From: Planctomycetota bacterium
GTDB lineage: Bacteria; Planctomycetota; UBA1135; GCA-002686595
DNA: 64,000 nt
Direction: 5' to 3'
Assembly: GCA_947484275.1 (NCBI GenBank)
Contig: CANKOY010000001.1
Span: forward strand, 62,001 to 126,000
The position numbers and the translations under genes are program-made. Below are positions 32,425-44,385 of the stretch, piece after piece. Position 1 is the stretch's first letter. The number at the start of each line of letters is the position of its first letter. The notes below the pieces were generated by a model that worked only from the letters and a program-made list of their open reading frames with translations, made no database searches and had not been told where the DNA came from.

Positions 32425-34857
32425 CTACTCGCTCCGCAGCTCGCCGCCCAAAAGCTCAGCTTCCCGGCGCAGGCGCTTCAGGAACTTTTGTCCATCCTCT
32501 TCGTCGAGCGTGCGGCCCTCGGCCTGCAGGAGCACGTGCCAGGCCAGCGACTTGCGCCCTGAGGTCAGATTCGGCCCCTGGTAAACGTCGAACAATTCCG
32601 CCTGGGCCACCTGTCCTTTCCCCGCGCGCTCGATCGCCGCGACGCCCTGTGCCGCACTGATTTCCGTCGGCAGGGCCAGGGCCACGTCGATTTTGGATCC
32701 CGGGAAACGCGGCGTCGGCGTGTAGCCCAGCTTGCGGCGAGGCGCGGCCAAAAGGGCATCCACGTTGATCTCTGCTCCGACGACTTCGCTCGCGAGTTCG
32801 CCGCTGAGTCCCAGTCGGCGCAGCACCCTGGGATCGACTTGGGCGATCCAGCCGGCCTTGCCCAGGCGCTTGACGCGTCCTGGATTTGCCCAGCTCGGGA
32901 TCTTGGCGCCCGCCTCGACTGCAGCCGCGCCCAGCGATTCGGCGCCCACGTCGAGCCCGAGGTGCACGAACAAGTCCTCGACCACGCCCTGCATGTGCAA
33001 CAGCAGGTCGGCGCTCCAAGGGCGCTCCGTCGCGGCCTTCGGGCGTGCCCACACCAGCGCCAGTTCGTGGACTTCGCGCGGTTCACCGGAAGAGTTGCGC
33101 TCCTCTGGCAAGTAGCCCTTGCCGAACTCGAACATCCTCACATCGGCGCGATGCCTGCGGTTGCCATGCAGTGTCCCAAGCACGCTCGGCAGCACGCTGC
33201 GCCGCATGCTCGAGAATCCGTCGGCAACGGGATTGACGACGCTGACGTGCTCCGCGCCCGCCAGTCCCAGTTGGTCGAGCAGTTCGTCACCGATGAACGA
33301 GTAACTGATTGTCTGATGAAAGCGAGCGCCGCCTGCAAGCCGGTCTTCCGCGCGGCGCACCAAATCCTGACGGGGGTCGCGCGGCAGAGGAGTCAATTCC
33401 CCGACCAAGACGCGTTCCGCGATATTGCCGTAGCGATGAATGCGACCGACCTCTTCGATGAGATCGTGTTCCGCGGTCAGATCCTTCGTGGCGCGGATCG
33501 AGGGGATGGCAACCGACCACGAATTCTCCGCGGCCTCCACGGCGAGCCCCAGGCGCTCGAGGATGCTGCGGATTTCGCTGTCTGGGAGCGCAGCGCCGAG
33601 CACCGCACGCACGCGCGCGGGGCGCAAGTTGACTCGGAGCGCGGGGTCCATCCAGGCGCCCACATCGGATACCTGCGAAGTGATGCGCGCGTCGGGCTGG
33701 ATCGATTGCAGGGTGCGCACCAGATGGCCGGCGGCCTCCGCGACGAGGGTCGGCGAGAGATGCTTTTCGAAGCGAGCCGAGGAATCGCTGCGCAGGCCAA
33801 GGCGCGAACTCGTGCGGCGGATGCCCGCGGGCTGGAAGCAGGCGACCTCAAGAACCAGCGCCGAGGTGTCGGGCTCGACCTTGGAGCTTTCGCCGCCCAT
33901 CACGCCGGCCAGGGCCACTGCAGATCCGCCGGAGGTGATCAACAGATCGCTGGGCTCGAGCGCGCGCTCGACGCCGTCCAGGGTCGTCATGCGCTCGCCC
34001 GAATTCGCGCCGCGCACCAGGATGCCCGCGGGAGACAGACGGCGGCGATCGAACAGGTGATTGGGCTGACCGAGGTCGAGCATCACGAAGTTCGAGAGGT
34101 CCACTAGCAAATCGATCGGCCGTTGACCGACAGCCAGCAGCAGGTGCCGCAGCCAATCGGGCGAGCGTCCGTTCTGCACGCCCTCGATCGCGACCGCCAA
34201 GTATCGCGGGCAAGCGGCGGACTCGATTCGCACCGCAATCGCTGCGCTCGCATTCGGCGCCTGAGGCAACGACACATCGAGCGGCTTCAGGGCACGGCCG
34301 TAGATCGCGGCCAACTCGCGTGCGAAACCCCGGTGGCCCCAGAGATCCGGCCGGTGCGTGACCGATTTGTTGTCGATCTCGATCACCCAATCTTCGAGGG
34401 CCAACGCCTCGGCCACGGGACGTCCGACGTGCGGCGCGCCCGGAAGCACCCAAATCCCGGAGTGCTCTTCCCCAAGACCGAGTTCGCGCTCCGAACAGAT
34501 CATCCCGTTGGATTCCTGGCCGCGAATCTTCGTCTTCTTCAGCTTGAGCCCGCCGGGAAGCTCCGTGCCCGACAAAGCCACGGCAACAAGTTGGCCCGCG
34601 GCGACATTGGGCGCGCCGCAGACGATTTGCAGTGGCTCACTTTGACCGACGTCCACGGTGCAAACGCTCAGGTGATCGGAATCCGGATGCTTGATGCGCG
34701 TCTTCACCAACCCGACAGTCACGTCGCTCAAGCAAGGTGCGAAGCGCGTGAGGCCCTCGACTTCGGCCGTGGACAGCGTCAAGTCCGCCGCCACCTGCTG
34801 CGGCGTAATGCCGCTCAGGTCCACGTGGCGCGCGAGCCAGCGATAGGAAAGGTGCAT
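32425..34857 (-). CDS. pheT: phenylalanyl-tRNA synthetase beta subunit
   Basis: This 810-residue subunit forms the α2β2 PheRS that charges tRNA-Phe. It starts MHLSYRWLARHVDLSGITP. It has the tRNA-binding (EMAP-like) domain near residues 40-150 (VGLVKTRIKHPDSDHLSV), the B3/B4 editing region and B5 domain in the middle, and the ferredoxin-like anticodon-binding domain at the end (PRFPGSKIDVALALP). The length is normal. A longer frame upstream overlaps pheS and is rejected. The ATG lies two bases after the pheS stop, so the two subunits are co-translated. Confidence 0.95.
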   Translation of the reverse strand: MHLSYRWLARHVDLSGITPQQVAADLTLSTAEVEGLTRFAPCLSDVTVGLVKTRIKHPDSDHLSVCTVDVGQSEPLQIVCGAPNVAAGQLVAVALSGTELPGGLKLKKTKIRGQESNGMICSERELGLGEEHSGIWVLPGAPHVGRPVAEALALEDWVIEIDNKSVTHRPDLWGHRGFARELAAIYGRALKPLDVSLPQAPNASAAIAVRIESAACPRYLAVAIEGVQNGRSPDWLRHLLLAVGQRPIDLLVDLSNFVMLDLGQPNHLFDRRRLSPAGILVRGANSGERMTTLDGVERALEPSDLLITSGGSAVALAGVMGGESSKVEPDTSALVLEVACFQPAGIRRTSSRLGLRSDSSARFEKHLSPTLVAEAAGHLVRTLQSIQPDARITSQVSDVGAWMDPALRVNLRPARVRAVLGAALPDSEIRSILERLGLAVEAAENSWSVAIPSIRATKDLTAEHDLIEEVGRIHRYGNIAERVLVGELTPLPRDPRQDLVRRAEDRLAGGARFHQTISYSFIGDELLDQLGLAGAEHVSVVNPVADGFSSMRRSVLPSVLGTLHGNRRHRADVRMFEFGKGYLPEERNSSGEPREVHELALVWARPKAATERPWSADLLLHMQGVVEDLFVHLGLDVGAESLGAAAVEAGAKIPSWANPGRVKRLGKAGWIAQVDPRVLRRLGLSGELASEVVGAEINVDALLAAPRRKLGYTPTPRFPGSKIDVALALPTEISAAQGVAAIERAGKGQVAQAELFDVYQGPNLTSGRKSLAWHVLLQAEGRTLDEEDGQKFLKRLRREAELLGGELRSE

Positions 34858-34859
34858 GG

Positions 34860-35882
34860 CTAGGAGAACTGCTCGAGGAAACGCAAATCGCCGCCGAGCA
34901 AGTGGCGCACGTCGTCGATCTGAAAGCGCAGCATTACCAGACGCGAGAGGCCCAGGCCGAAGGCGAAACCGCCCCACGTCTCGGGATCGATGCCGCTGGA
35001 GCGCAGCACATTGGGGTGGATCATGCCGCAGGGCAAAAGTTCGATCCACGTTGACTGCTTGCACACGCTACAGCCCGATTTGCAAAACGGGCAGCGCGCG
35101 TCGAGCTCGAAGCCGGGCTCGACGAAGGGGAAGTATCCGGGCCGCAGCCGGACTTCAATCTCGCGGCCGAACACGCCGCGCAGCAAGACCTTCATCGTGC
35201 TGATCAGGTGCGCCACGGTGATGTCCTTGTCGATCACAATGCCCTCCATCTGGTGGAAGGTGTGCTCGTGGCTGGCGTCGGTGGTCTCCTGGCGGAACAC
35301 CTTGCCCGGCACGATCGCTCGCATGGGCGGCTTGAGTTGGCGCATGGCGCGCACTTGGACGGCGGAGGTGTGCGTGCGAAGCACCAGCTTGCCCTCTGGA
35401 TCGCAGCGGAACGTGTCCTGCATGTCGCGCGCGGGGTGATCGCGCGGAATGTTCAGGGCCTCGAAGTTGTGCTCGTCGGTCTCGACCTCAGGACCGTCGA
35501 GCACGAGGAATCCCATGGAGTGGAACAGATCCGAAAGTTCGCGGGTGAGCTGCACGATCGGGTGCAGCGATCCTCGCGGCGAATGTTGCGCGGGCAGGGA
35601 CGCGTCGAAACCCGCGCTGGAGCGTTCTTGGTCGAGATCCGCACTGGCCAGGCGTTCCCGTGCCGCGCCAAGCGCAGCCGCGATCTCCAGCTTGAGCTGG
35701 TTTGCCGCGCGTCCCGCGGCCGGTCGCTCCGGCCCAGGAAGACTCGGCACGGCAGCCAGCAGTCCGGCGACCACGCCGCCTTTCTCCAGGTACTCGCGTT
35801 CGATCGCTCGCAGTTCCGTGTCGGAGCCCGCGGCTTCGATGCGCGCTTTGACTGTGCTCGTCAGGGTGTTCGCGGATTCCAT
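34860..35882 (-). CDS. pheS: phenylalanyl-tRNA synthetase alpha subunit
   Basis: This 340-residue catalytic subunit of PheRS has an N-terminal coiled coil (about residues 1-85) and the class II core: HPIVQLTRELSDLF, FEALNIPRDHPARDMQDTF, RTHTSAVQVR, and GFGLGLSRLVMLRF-like motif 3 (GGFAFGLGLSRLVML). It carries the four-cysteine insert CPFCKSGCSVC before the WIELLPCGMIHPNVL block, a possible zinc knuckle present in some bacterial PheS proteins. The ATG at 35882 has GGAG ten bases upstream; an ATG at 35891 is too close to that site. A strong hairpin and T-run end just before the start, suggesting transcription attenuation. Confidence 0.94.
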   Translation of the reverse strand: MESANTLTSTVKARIEAAGSDTELRAIEREYLEKGGVVAGLLAAVPSLPGPERPAAGRAANQLKLEIAAALGAARERLASADLDQERSSAGFDASLPAQHSPRGSLHPIVQLTRELSDLFHSMGFLVLDGPEVETDEHNFEALNIPRDHPARDMQDTFRCDPEGKLVLRTHTSAVQVRAMRQLKPPMRAIVPGKVFRQETTDASHEHTFHQMEGIVIDKDITVAHLISTMKVLLRGVFGREIEVRLRPGYFPFVEPGFELDARCPFCKSGCSVCKQSTWIELLPCGMIHPNVLRSSGIDPETWGGFAFGLGLSRLVMLRFQIDDVRHLLGGDLRFLEQFS

Positions 35883-35896
35883 CGCCACCATGCTCC

Positions 35897-35930
35897 AAAA
35901 AAAGCGGCCCGGGAAAAACTCCCAGGCCGC
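35897..35930 (-). terminator. strong intrinsic terminator / attenuator between rplT and pheS
   Basis: On the minus strand GCGGCCTGGGA pairs with TCCCGGGCCGC (eleven pairs, one G-T) across a GTTTT loop and is followed directly by seven T. It lies 24 bases after the rplT stop and ends only a few bases before the pheS ribosome binding site. It will end most infC/rpmI/rplT transcripts unless read through, and so it is positioned to set pheST expression. Confidence 0.85.
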
Positions 35931-35954
35931 GGTGAGACTCAAAAAGTTCGTCGA

Positions 35955-36311
35955 CTAACCGCGGGCGGCCTTGGCTTCGGCCACAAGGCCGTCGAAAGCC
36001 GCCGCGTCGTTGATCGCGATCTCGGACAACTGCTTGCGGTTCAGTTCGATCTTTGCCTTGCGCAGGCCATCGATGAACTGCGAATAGGGCATGCCGCGCA
36101 TGCGCGTCGCCGCATTCAAGCGCACGATCCACATGGCGCGGAACACGCGCTTGCGTGTACGGCGGTCGCGGCTGGCGTAGGCCCAGGCGCGCAGCAAGGT
36201 CTCGGTCGCCGTGCGCCACAGGCGCGAGCGTCCGCCGCGGTATCCGCGGGCCAATTTCAGGCGCCGATTCTTCTTTTGACGGCTCGGCGGGCCGTAGGTA
36301 ACGCGTGTCAT
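35955..36311 (-). CDS. rplT: 50S ribosomal protein L20
   Basis: This 118-residue large-subunit protein is needed for early 50S assembly. It starts MTRVTYGPPSRQKKNRRLKLARGYRG-type basic sequence, given here by its key basic run at residues 11-25. The conserved VRLNAATRMRGMPYSQFI region follows. Length and sequence match L20 throughout. It lies only four bases after rpmI. In many bacteria L20 represses its own rpmI-rplT mRNA; no such site could be confirmed here. Confidence 0.97.
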   Translation of the reverse strand: MTRVTYGPPSRQKKNRRLKLARGYRGGRSRLWRTATETLLRAWAYASRDRRTRKRVFRAMWIVRLNAATRMRGMPYSQFIDGLRKAKIELNRKQLSEIAINDAAAFDGLVAEAKAARG

Positions 36312-36315
36312 GGGC

Positions 36316-36510
36316 CTAGCCCCCCATCATGTTGCGGATGAGCGTCGACCAGGTGCTGTCGAGCACCATGCGACGGCGAATCGTGCGCCCGACCTTGCCC
36401 GGGTAGGGCGAGTGACCGTGGCCGCGGGCGGGGTGGCTGCACACGGCCTTGCCGTGCTTGGAGATCCGGAAGCGCTTCTTCACGGCGCTCTTGGTTTTCA
36501 TCTTGGGCAT
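36316..36510 (-). CDS. rpmI: 50S ribosomal protein L35
   Basis: This 64-residue basic ribosomal protein starts MPKMKTKSAVKKRFRISKHG and ends with MVLDSTWSTLIRNMMGG. That is the standard L35 size and pattern. The ATG at 36510 is the conserved one. It is co-translated with rplT. Unusually, infC is not adjacent: more than a kilobase of non-coding sequence separates them. Confidence 0.96.
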   Translation of the reverse strand: MPKMKTKSAVKKRFRISKHGKAVCSHPARGHGHSPYPGKVGRTIRRRMVLDSTWSTLIRNMMGG

Positions 36511-37540
36511 TGAGGTGCCTTGCGTACCGGACCTTGGCGGAGCGCGGGCAAAACCGCGACTTGGGAACCCGATTCGGATCCTGGGGCCAAGAAGTTTATC
36601 GGCGCGGACCGCTGGCGCAAGTCCGGTCCCCTACGGAACTTCGGGGCGGGAAGCGGCCTAGGCCCGATCCTAGGGTCTGGGGCCCGATGCGCTGAGTCCG
36701 CGAACAGGGGCGCGCCGCGCGAATTCGGCGTTGGCCAGGGGGACGCTGAAACGTCCGAGGGCCGACCGAACCGCCGGAATCCCCAGCGCCGGGGCTTTGG
36801 CAACGGAAGAACGCTGAAGATCCGAGCGCGGCCATAGACAGGGCAGCGGGGACGAGGAGAGGCACGAGGCCACTGCTGCAACACCGAGTGAGCATGAGTG
36901 AAGCGTCATAGGGTTTGCGAACCCGATGAACGAGCGGGACAAGCCCCGCCGATGGTCGGGCATCCCAGACATCCGAAGGGCCAACGGCCTGCGGGGCCAA
37001 GTTCCGAAGGATCGCGTCCCAGGCCCCCCTGGCTGCGAAATAGACCCCGGAGCTGGCTTCCGGGGCTCTAGGAGCGCCCTCCAATCGTCCGCCTTTGGAT
37101 TAAGCCCCCGTACCCCGCATTCTGGCCTTCCGACGGTGCCGTTCGCGGCCCGGACCAGACGCCCTCCCCGCGGGGCGAAACGTGACCGCGTCTCCGGAGG
37201 CAACAGGGCTCGCGAGGCGGGGTGGCGCGGGAGCGGCATTCAGGCTTGCCACGGCGCGTGTGTTCGACGGTAGCGCAAGCTCGCGAGCTCGACAGTGCTC
37301 CAGCCGGGGCGGCGCGCAGCTGAGCACGCACGCGTTGCGGCCCTTCTTAGGCAAACAGATCGACGGCCGTCAGCCGTCCATCCTCACTCGACACTCATCG
37401 ACACGGCGAAAATTCGCGCGGATGACCAGGTTCGAATGCTAGCCCAACTCTGGAGCGAACCGTCATTTCCAGCGCGCTCGCTAGAGACTGTCGCCGCTCT
37501 TCAAGCAAACAGCGGAGAGCATGCCCCTCGGTTTGACGCG
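36511..37540. other. 1.03 kb spacer between infC and rpmI without a recognised gene
   Basis: These genes are normally adjacent. The spacer has open frames on both strands, but none has a recognisable product or ribosome binding site, and their composition looks like noise in GC-rich DNA. Several short perfect stems are present: TAGA-CCCCGGA ... TCCGGGG-C-TCTA at 37041-37070, GGGTT-TGCG-AACCC near 36910-36924, and GCGGG-ACAAG-CCCCGC just after it. It could hold a structured RNA, a decayed insertion or a long leader. I do not see RNase P, tmRNA or SRP RNA signatures. Confidence 0.5.
36593..36620 (-). promoter_or_regulatory. possible sigma70-like promoter for rpmI-rplT
   Basis: On the minus strand TTGCGC, a 16 base spacer and TAAACT form a weak -35/-10 pair 83 bases before the rpmI start. 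It is among the few AT-rich spots in the long spacer. The match is partial, so this is only a candidate. Confidence 0.3.
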
Positions 37541-38047
37541 CTACTTGTGCGCCAAGAGCATCGTCATGCGCTTGCCGAGCATGCGTGGCGTGGACTCGAC
37601 TCGACACACATCCGCGAGCGTGTCGGCGACCTGCTTCATGACGCGATAGCCGTGCTCCGGATGGTCCATTTGCCGGCCCTTGAAAACGCAAACGACCTGC
37701 ACTTTGTGACCGTCCTCGAGAAACTCGCGGCCCTGCTTCACGCGGTACTCCAAGTCGTGGGGATCGATCATCGGCCGCACGCGAAGCTCTTTCAGCTGCG
37801 ACGTGTGGTGCTTGTGCCCCTCGCGATCCTTCTTGCGCTGCTCGTACTTGAACTTGCCGAAGTCCAGGATGCGACAGACCGGAGGGACAGCCGTCGGCGA
37901 AACCTCCACCAAGTCCAGACCCGCGTCTTCTGCCCGGCGGCGGGCATCGTCAACGTTGACGATTCCAAGTTGCTCTCCGTTTTCGTCGATCAAACGGACT
38001 TGCGGGATGCGGATCTGGCGATTGACTCGGAATTGTCTTGAGGTCAC
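37541..38047 (-). CDS. infC: translation initiation factor IF-3
   Basis: This 168-residue factor binds the 30S subunit, checks start-codon pairing and prevents early subunit joining. The N-terminal domain shows VRLIDENGEQLGIV, and the linker and C-terminal domain show CRILDFGKFKYEQRKK and MKQVADTLADV. The start is a GTG at 38047. In many bacteria infC uses a rare start such as ATT to control itself; here a plain GTG is the only good option. aspS lies 184 bases upstream in the same direction. Confidence 0.95.
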   Translation of the reverse strand: MTSRQFRVNRQIRIPQVRLIDENGEQLGIVNVDDARRRAEDAGLDLVEVSPTAVPPVCRILDFGKFKYEQRKKDREGHKHHTSQLKELRVRPMIDPHDLEYRVKQGREFLEDGHKVQVVCVFKGRQMDHPEHGYRVMKQVADTLADVCRVESTPRMLGKRMTMLLAHK

Positions 38048-38231
38048 GTGGTTCTGCGGTCGGCGGAGTTCGTCGAGTGGATTGGGGTGTGGATCAAGGG
38101 TAAATGGGACGGGTGTCCTTCGAAGATAGATCGAATGGACCGCGCGCGCCAGTCGAGGAAATTCTGAACGCGTCCCCAGGCGACCCGCGAGTCGGGCCGC
38201 GCGTGTGGCTCAGACGACTGCTCGAGGGCGT

Positions 38232-40007
38232 TCAAGGGGCCGGAATGCACTTCACGTGCACCTCGGCCAACTGTTCGGGAGCCACTGTAGACGGCGCCTG
38301 GCACATCAGGTCCGTCGCGGATGCGGTCTTCGGGAAGGCGACCACGTCGCGGATGTTGTCAAGGCCCAGCGACAGCGCCACGATGCGATCGAGCCCCATG
38401 GCAAAGCCCGCGTGCGGTGGCGCGCCGGAGGCCAGGGCCTCGACGAAGAAGCCGAACTTGCGTTGGCGTTCCTCCGGGCCGATGCCAAGGATTTGAAAGA
38501 CCTTTTCCTGCACGTCTGGACGGTGGATCCGCACCGAGCCGGACCCGAGCTCCCAGCCGTTGTAGACCAGATCGTAGGAGCGCGAAGCCAACTTGCCGGG
38601 ATCGGCACCGTCTCCTCCGAGGGTCCAGTCCTCGGGTGCGGTGAAGGGATGGTGCGCGGAAAACCAACGACCGGCGTCAGCGTCGTATTCGAACAGCGGG
38701 AAGTGCGTGACCCAGGCAAATGCTTGGATCGCACGGTCGGCAAGGCCGAAGCGTTTGCCCAGCTGCGTGCGCAGCTCACCGAGCACGCGGCGCACCTGGG
38801 ACTCCTTGCCCGCGGCGAACAGGCAGGTGTCACCAGCGCTCGCGCCTAGCAGGCCCATCAAGTGCTCCGCCGAAGCCGCGTCCGGAACAAACCGCGCCAG
38901 AGGACCGGAGGATCCTTCGCGGGCGGCCTTCCAATAGGCGAGCCCCTGGGCACCGAGGGATTTAGCAACCTCCTCCAGTGCCTGGATGTCTTTGCGCGAC
39001 AGGGCGTGCACCGCCGGCAGGGCAATGCCCATGACCCGGCCGCCAGCGCTGAGGGCCGCGGTGAAAACGCCGAAAGTCGAGGTCGAAGCCCAGGGAGCGA
39101 GGTCCTTGAGCTCCACCCCAAAACGCATGTCGGGCTTGTCGACGCCAAAGCGCTCCATGGCATCTTCCCAGCGCAAGCGCGGGAACGGCAGGGTGAGCTC
39201 GATCTGCATCGACTCGCGGAAGGTGTGCGCCATCACGCGCTCCCAGACCGCGAAGACGTCGTCTTCCTCGACGAAGCTCATCTCCATGTCGAGCTGCGTG
39301 AATTCCGGCTGACGATCCGCACGCAGGTCCTCGTCGCGGAAGCAACGGGCCACTTGGAAGTACTTGTCGATCCCGCCGACCATCAGGATCTGCTTGAAGA
39401 TCTGCGGTGATTGCGGAAGCGCGTAGAACTCGCCCGGGTGCACGCGGCTGGGGACCAGATAGTCGCGAGCGCCCTCGGGCGTCGCCTTGGTCAGAATCGG
39501 CGTTTCGACTTCGAGGAAGCCCTCGTTCTCGAAGGCGCGACGCATGGCGCTGATCAACCGCGCGCGGTGGATCAGGTTCTTTTGCATTTGGGGCCGGCGC
39601 AGATCGATGTAGCGATACTTGAGCCGGGTCTCGGTCGAGACCTCCTCGTCGCCGTCCACCACGAACGGAGGCGTGCGCGAGGGCGAAAGGACTTCGACGT
39701 GTTCGGCCACGAGTTCAATCTCGCCGGTGTCGCGCTCCTTGTTGACGTTGGCCGCTGAGCGCGCGTTGACCTTGCCCCGCACGCTGAGCACGCATTCCGG
39801 GCCAAGTCGGACCGTGGCCGCGACTTTTTCATCCAGAACGACCTGGCTCACGCCGTAGCGATCGCGCAAATCGATGAAGTAGATGCCACCGTGATTGCGG
39901 CGCGCCTGGACCCAGCCGTTCAACGTGACGGTCTGCCCGACGTGTGAAGCGCGCAGCTCACCGCAGGTGTGCGTGCGCCGCCATTCGCCTGGAAGCGGGG
40001 TAGCCAT
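38232..40007 (-). CDS. aspS: aspartyl-tRNA synthetase, bacterial type
   Basis: This 591-residue class II enzyme charges tRNA-Asp. The N-terminal OB-fold anticodon domain shows VTLNGWVQARRNHGGIYFID. Catalytic motifs follow: EGARDYLVPSRVHPGEFYAL, RCFRDEDLRADRQPEFTQLD (motif 2) and GFAMGLDRIVAL (motif 3). The bacterial GAD insertion lies between. Its ATG overlaps the atpC stop by one base (TGATG), so it is translationally coupled to the ATP synthase operon, an unusual link. Whether it also charges tRNA-Asn cannot be told here; no GatCAB genes are in the window. Confidence 0.95.
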   Translation of the reverse strand: MATPLPGEWRRTHTCGELRASHVGQTVTLNGWVQARRNHGGIYFIDLRDRYGVSQVVLDEKVAATVRLGPECVLSVRGKVNARSAANVNKERDTGEIELVAEHVEVLSPSRTPPFVVDGDEEVSTETRLKYRYIDLRRPQMQKNLIHRARLISAMRRAFENEGFLEVETPILTKATPEGARDYLVPSRVHPGEFYALPQSPQIFKQILMVGGIDKYFQVARCFRDEDLRADRQPEFTQLDMEMSFVEEDDVFAVWERVMAHTFRESMQIELTLPFPRLRWEDAMERFGVDKPDMRFGVELKDLAPWASTSTFGVFTAALSAGGRVMGIALPAVHALSRKDIQALEEVAKSLGAQGLAYWKAAREGSSGPLARFVPDAASAEHLMGLLGASAGDTCLFAAGKESQVRRVLGELRTQLGKRFGLADRAIQAFAWVTHFPLFEYDADAGRWFSAHHPFTAPEDWTLGGDGADPGKLASRSYDLVYNGWELGSGSVRIHRPDVQEKVFQILGIGPEERQRKFGFFVEALASGAPPHAGFAMGLDRIVALSLGLDNIRDVVAFPKTASATDLMCQAPSTVAPEQLAEVHVKCIPAP

Positions 40008-40453
40008 CAGCTGCGGTCGCGGTCGCCGCCGGCCCTCGAGCCGGGCACGGACAACTTGAGCAGAGCCCGGCGCAGGGCTACCTCTGCGCGCGTCTGCTCG
40101 AGGGCCTCGGCCTGAGTCATCGTCGCGCCCGTGTGCTGCAGCCGTTCGCGGGCGCGCTGCTCGAGCTCCTTGGCCCGCGCTTCATCGATCTCTTCCGGCA
40201 ATTCGCCTGCCTCACAGACGACGCGAACCGTGTTGGCGTGCACTTCCGCGAATCCGTCGGAAACGAACAGCGACTTGCGCACGCCGTCCGCGACGTAAAA
40301 CAACTCGCCGACGGAAATCGCGGCGACCATTGGCGCATGTCGCGGAAGGATTCCGATCGCGCCGTCCACGCCGGGAAGGCGCAGGCTCTCGACGCGAACG
40401 TCGAGTGCGATGCGATCGGGGGTGATGACCCTGAGTGTGAGCAGGCCTGCCAT
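40007..40453 (-). CDS. atpC: ATP synthase epsilon subunit
   Basis: This 148-residue F1 subunit has the β-sandwich domain (LRVITPDRIALDVRVESLRLPG; GAIGILPRHAPMVAAI) and a C-terminal helical pair (about residues 88-135). It couples the γ stalk to the c ring and can inhibit ATP hydrolysis. It starts seven bases after the atpD stop and overlaps aspS. It is the last atp gene of the operon. Confidence 0.94.
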   Translation of the reverse strand: MAGLLTLRVITPDRIALDVRVESLRLPGVDGAIGILPRHAPMVAAISVGELFYVADGVRKSLFVSDGFAEVHANTVRVVCEAGELPEEIDEARAKELEQRARERLQHTGATMTQAEALEQTRAEVALRRALLKLSVPGSRAGGDRDRS

Positions 40454-40459
40454 GTGCTG

Positions 40460-42797
<2,338 letters not shown>

Positions 42798-42798
42798 G

Positions 42799-44370
42799 TT
42801 AGCCCAGGAGTTGCTGCTTGACGGACTTGATCGACTGGTCGAGGGCCGCCTTCGACTTGTCGGAGACCTGCTTGGTGTCAAGGATCTCCTTGAGCACTGC
42901 CGCCTGGGTCTCGCGCAAATACGCGCGGAACGCCTTCTCGAATTCCTGCACGCGCTTGGTGGGGAAATCGTCGAGGGCGCCGCTCGTGCCGGCGTGAATG
43001 ATCGCGATCTGCTCTTCGACCGGCACGGGTTCGTACTGGCCCTGCTTGAGGATCTCCACCAGCTTCTCCCCGCGCGTCAGCGACGCCTGGGTGGCCTTGT
43101 CGAGGTCCGAACCGAACTGAGCGAAAGCCTGCAGTTCGCGGTACTGGGCGAGGTTGATGCGCAATCCGCCGGCGATTTTCTTCATCGCCGGGATCTGCGC
43201 CGAACCACCGACGCGCGAAACCGAGATCCCGACGTTGACGCCGGGACGCACGCCGGAGTTGAACAGACTGGATTCGAGGAAGATCTGGCCGTCGGTGATC
43301 GAGATCACGTTGGTCGGGATGTAGGCCGACACGTCGCCTTCCTGCGTCTCGACCACCGGCAGCGCCGTGATCGAGCCGCCGCCGGCCTTGTACATCGAGG
43401 GATTGATCGTGTGCGCGTCGCGCGAGAGCTTCGCCGCGCGCTCGAGAAGTCGGCTGTGCAGGTTGAACACGTCGCCGGGGAACGCCTCGCGGCCCGGGGG
43501 ACGGCGCAGGAGCAACATGACCTGACGGTAGGCGAGCGCCTGCTTGTACAAGTCGTCGTACATGATCACGACGTGGCGACCTTCGTCGCGGAAGCGCTCG
43601 GCCATGGTCACGCCGGCGTAGGCGGCCAGGTACTGCATCGAAGCTTCGTCGTTGGCGCTGGCGCAGACGACGATCGTGTAGGCCATGGCTCCGCCGAGCT
43701 CGAGGCGGCGCACGACGTCGACGACCGTGGACTGCTTCTGGCCCATGGCGACGTAAACGCAGATCACCTGGGCCGGATTGCTCGGGTCGCCGCCAGCGGT
43801 GGTCTTCTGGTTCAGGATCGTGTCGATCAAGAGCGCAGTCTTGCCGGTTTGACGGTCGCCGATGATCAGTTCGCGCTGACCGCGGCCGATCGGGATCATT
43901 GCGTCGATGGCCTTGATGCCCGTCTGAAGCGGCTCCTTGACCGGCTCGCGCTCGACCACGTTCGGCGCCGGGCGCTCGATCGGGAAGTAGTCGGCCTGGG
44001 TCACGGCAAGCGGCCCCTTGCCGTCGATCGGATCGCCAAGGGCGTTGACCACGCGGCCCAGAAGGCTCGGACCCGTGGGCACGGAAATGATGCGCCCGCT
44101 GGTCTTGACCAGGTCGCCTTCCTTGACCTTGGTGGCCGAGCCGAGCAACACGCAGCCGACGTTGTCCTCCTCGAGGTTCAACGCGACGCCGCGCACGCCG
44201 CCGGGGAACTCCAGGAGTTCGTTCATCATGCAGTCGTCGAGGCCGTAGACGCGCGCCACGCCGTCGCCAACCGACAGCACGGTGCCCACCGACTGCAGCG
44301 AGGATTCGCCTTTGTACGACTCGATCTCCTTCTTGAGCACCGAGGTCACTTCACCGGGTCGCAGATCCAT
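42799..44370 (-). CDS. atpA: ATP synthase alpha subunit
   Basis: This 523-residue non-catalytic nucleotide-binding subunit has the Walker A loop GDRQTGKT at residues 171-178, preceded by [10 protein letters not shown]. The [14 protein letters not shown] segment that forms part of the catalytic interface is also present. The length is slightly above the usual 502-515 because of a longer C-terminus. It lies 15 bases after atpH. Confidence 0.97.
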   Translation of the reverse strand: MDLRPGEVTSVLKKEIESYKGESSLQSVGTVLSVGDGVARVYGLDDCMMNELLEFPGGVRGVALNLEEDNVGCVLLGSATKVKEGDLVKTSGRIISVPTGPSLLGRVVNALGDPIDGKGPLAVTQADYFPIERPAPNVVEREPVKEPLQTGIKAIDAMIPIGRGQRELIIGDRQTGKTALLIDTILNQKTTAGGDPSNPAQVICVYVAMGQKQSTVVDVVRRLELGGAMAYTIVVCASANDEASMQYLAAYAGVTMAERFRDEGRHVVIMYDDLYKQALAYRQVMLLLRRPPGREAFPGDVFNLHSRLLERAAKLSRDAHTINPSMYKAGGGSITALPVVETQEGDVSAYIPTNVISITDGQIFLESSLFNSGVRPGVNVGISVSRVGGSAQIPAMKKIAGGLRINLAQYRELQAFAQFGSDLDKATQASLTRGEKLVEILKQGQYEPVPVEEQIAIIHAGTSGALDDFPTKRVQEFEKAFRAYLRETQAAVLKEILDTKQVSDKSKAALDQSIKSVKQQLLG

Positions 44371-44385
44371 TTGACTAATCCTTGT

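Noticed and set aside
31049-34107. Long plus-strand open frames (511 and 422 codons) opposite the radical SAM gene and pheT
   Set aside because: Both are shadows of well-conserved minus-strand genes and show low-complexity His/Arg/Asp composition.
36511-37540. RNase P, tmRNA or SRP RNA as an explanation of the infC-rpmI spacer
   Set aside because: I looked for their conserved cores on both strands and found none.
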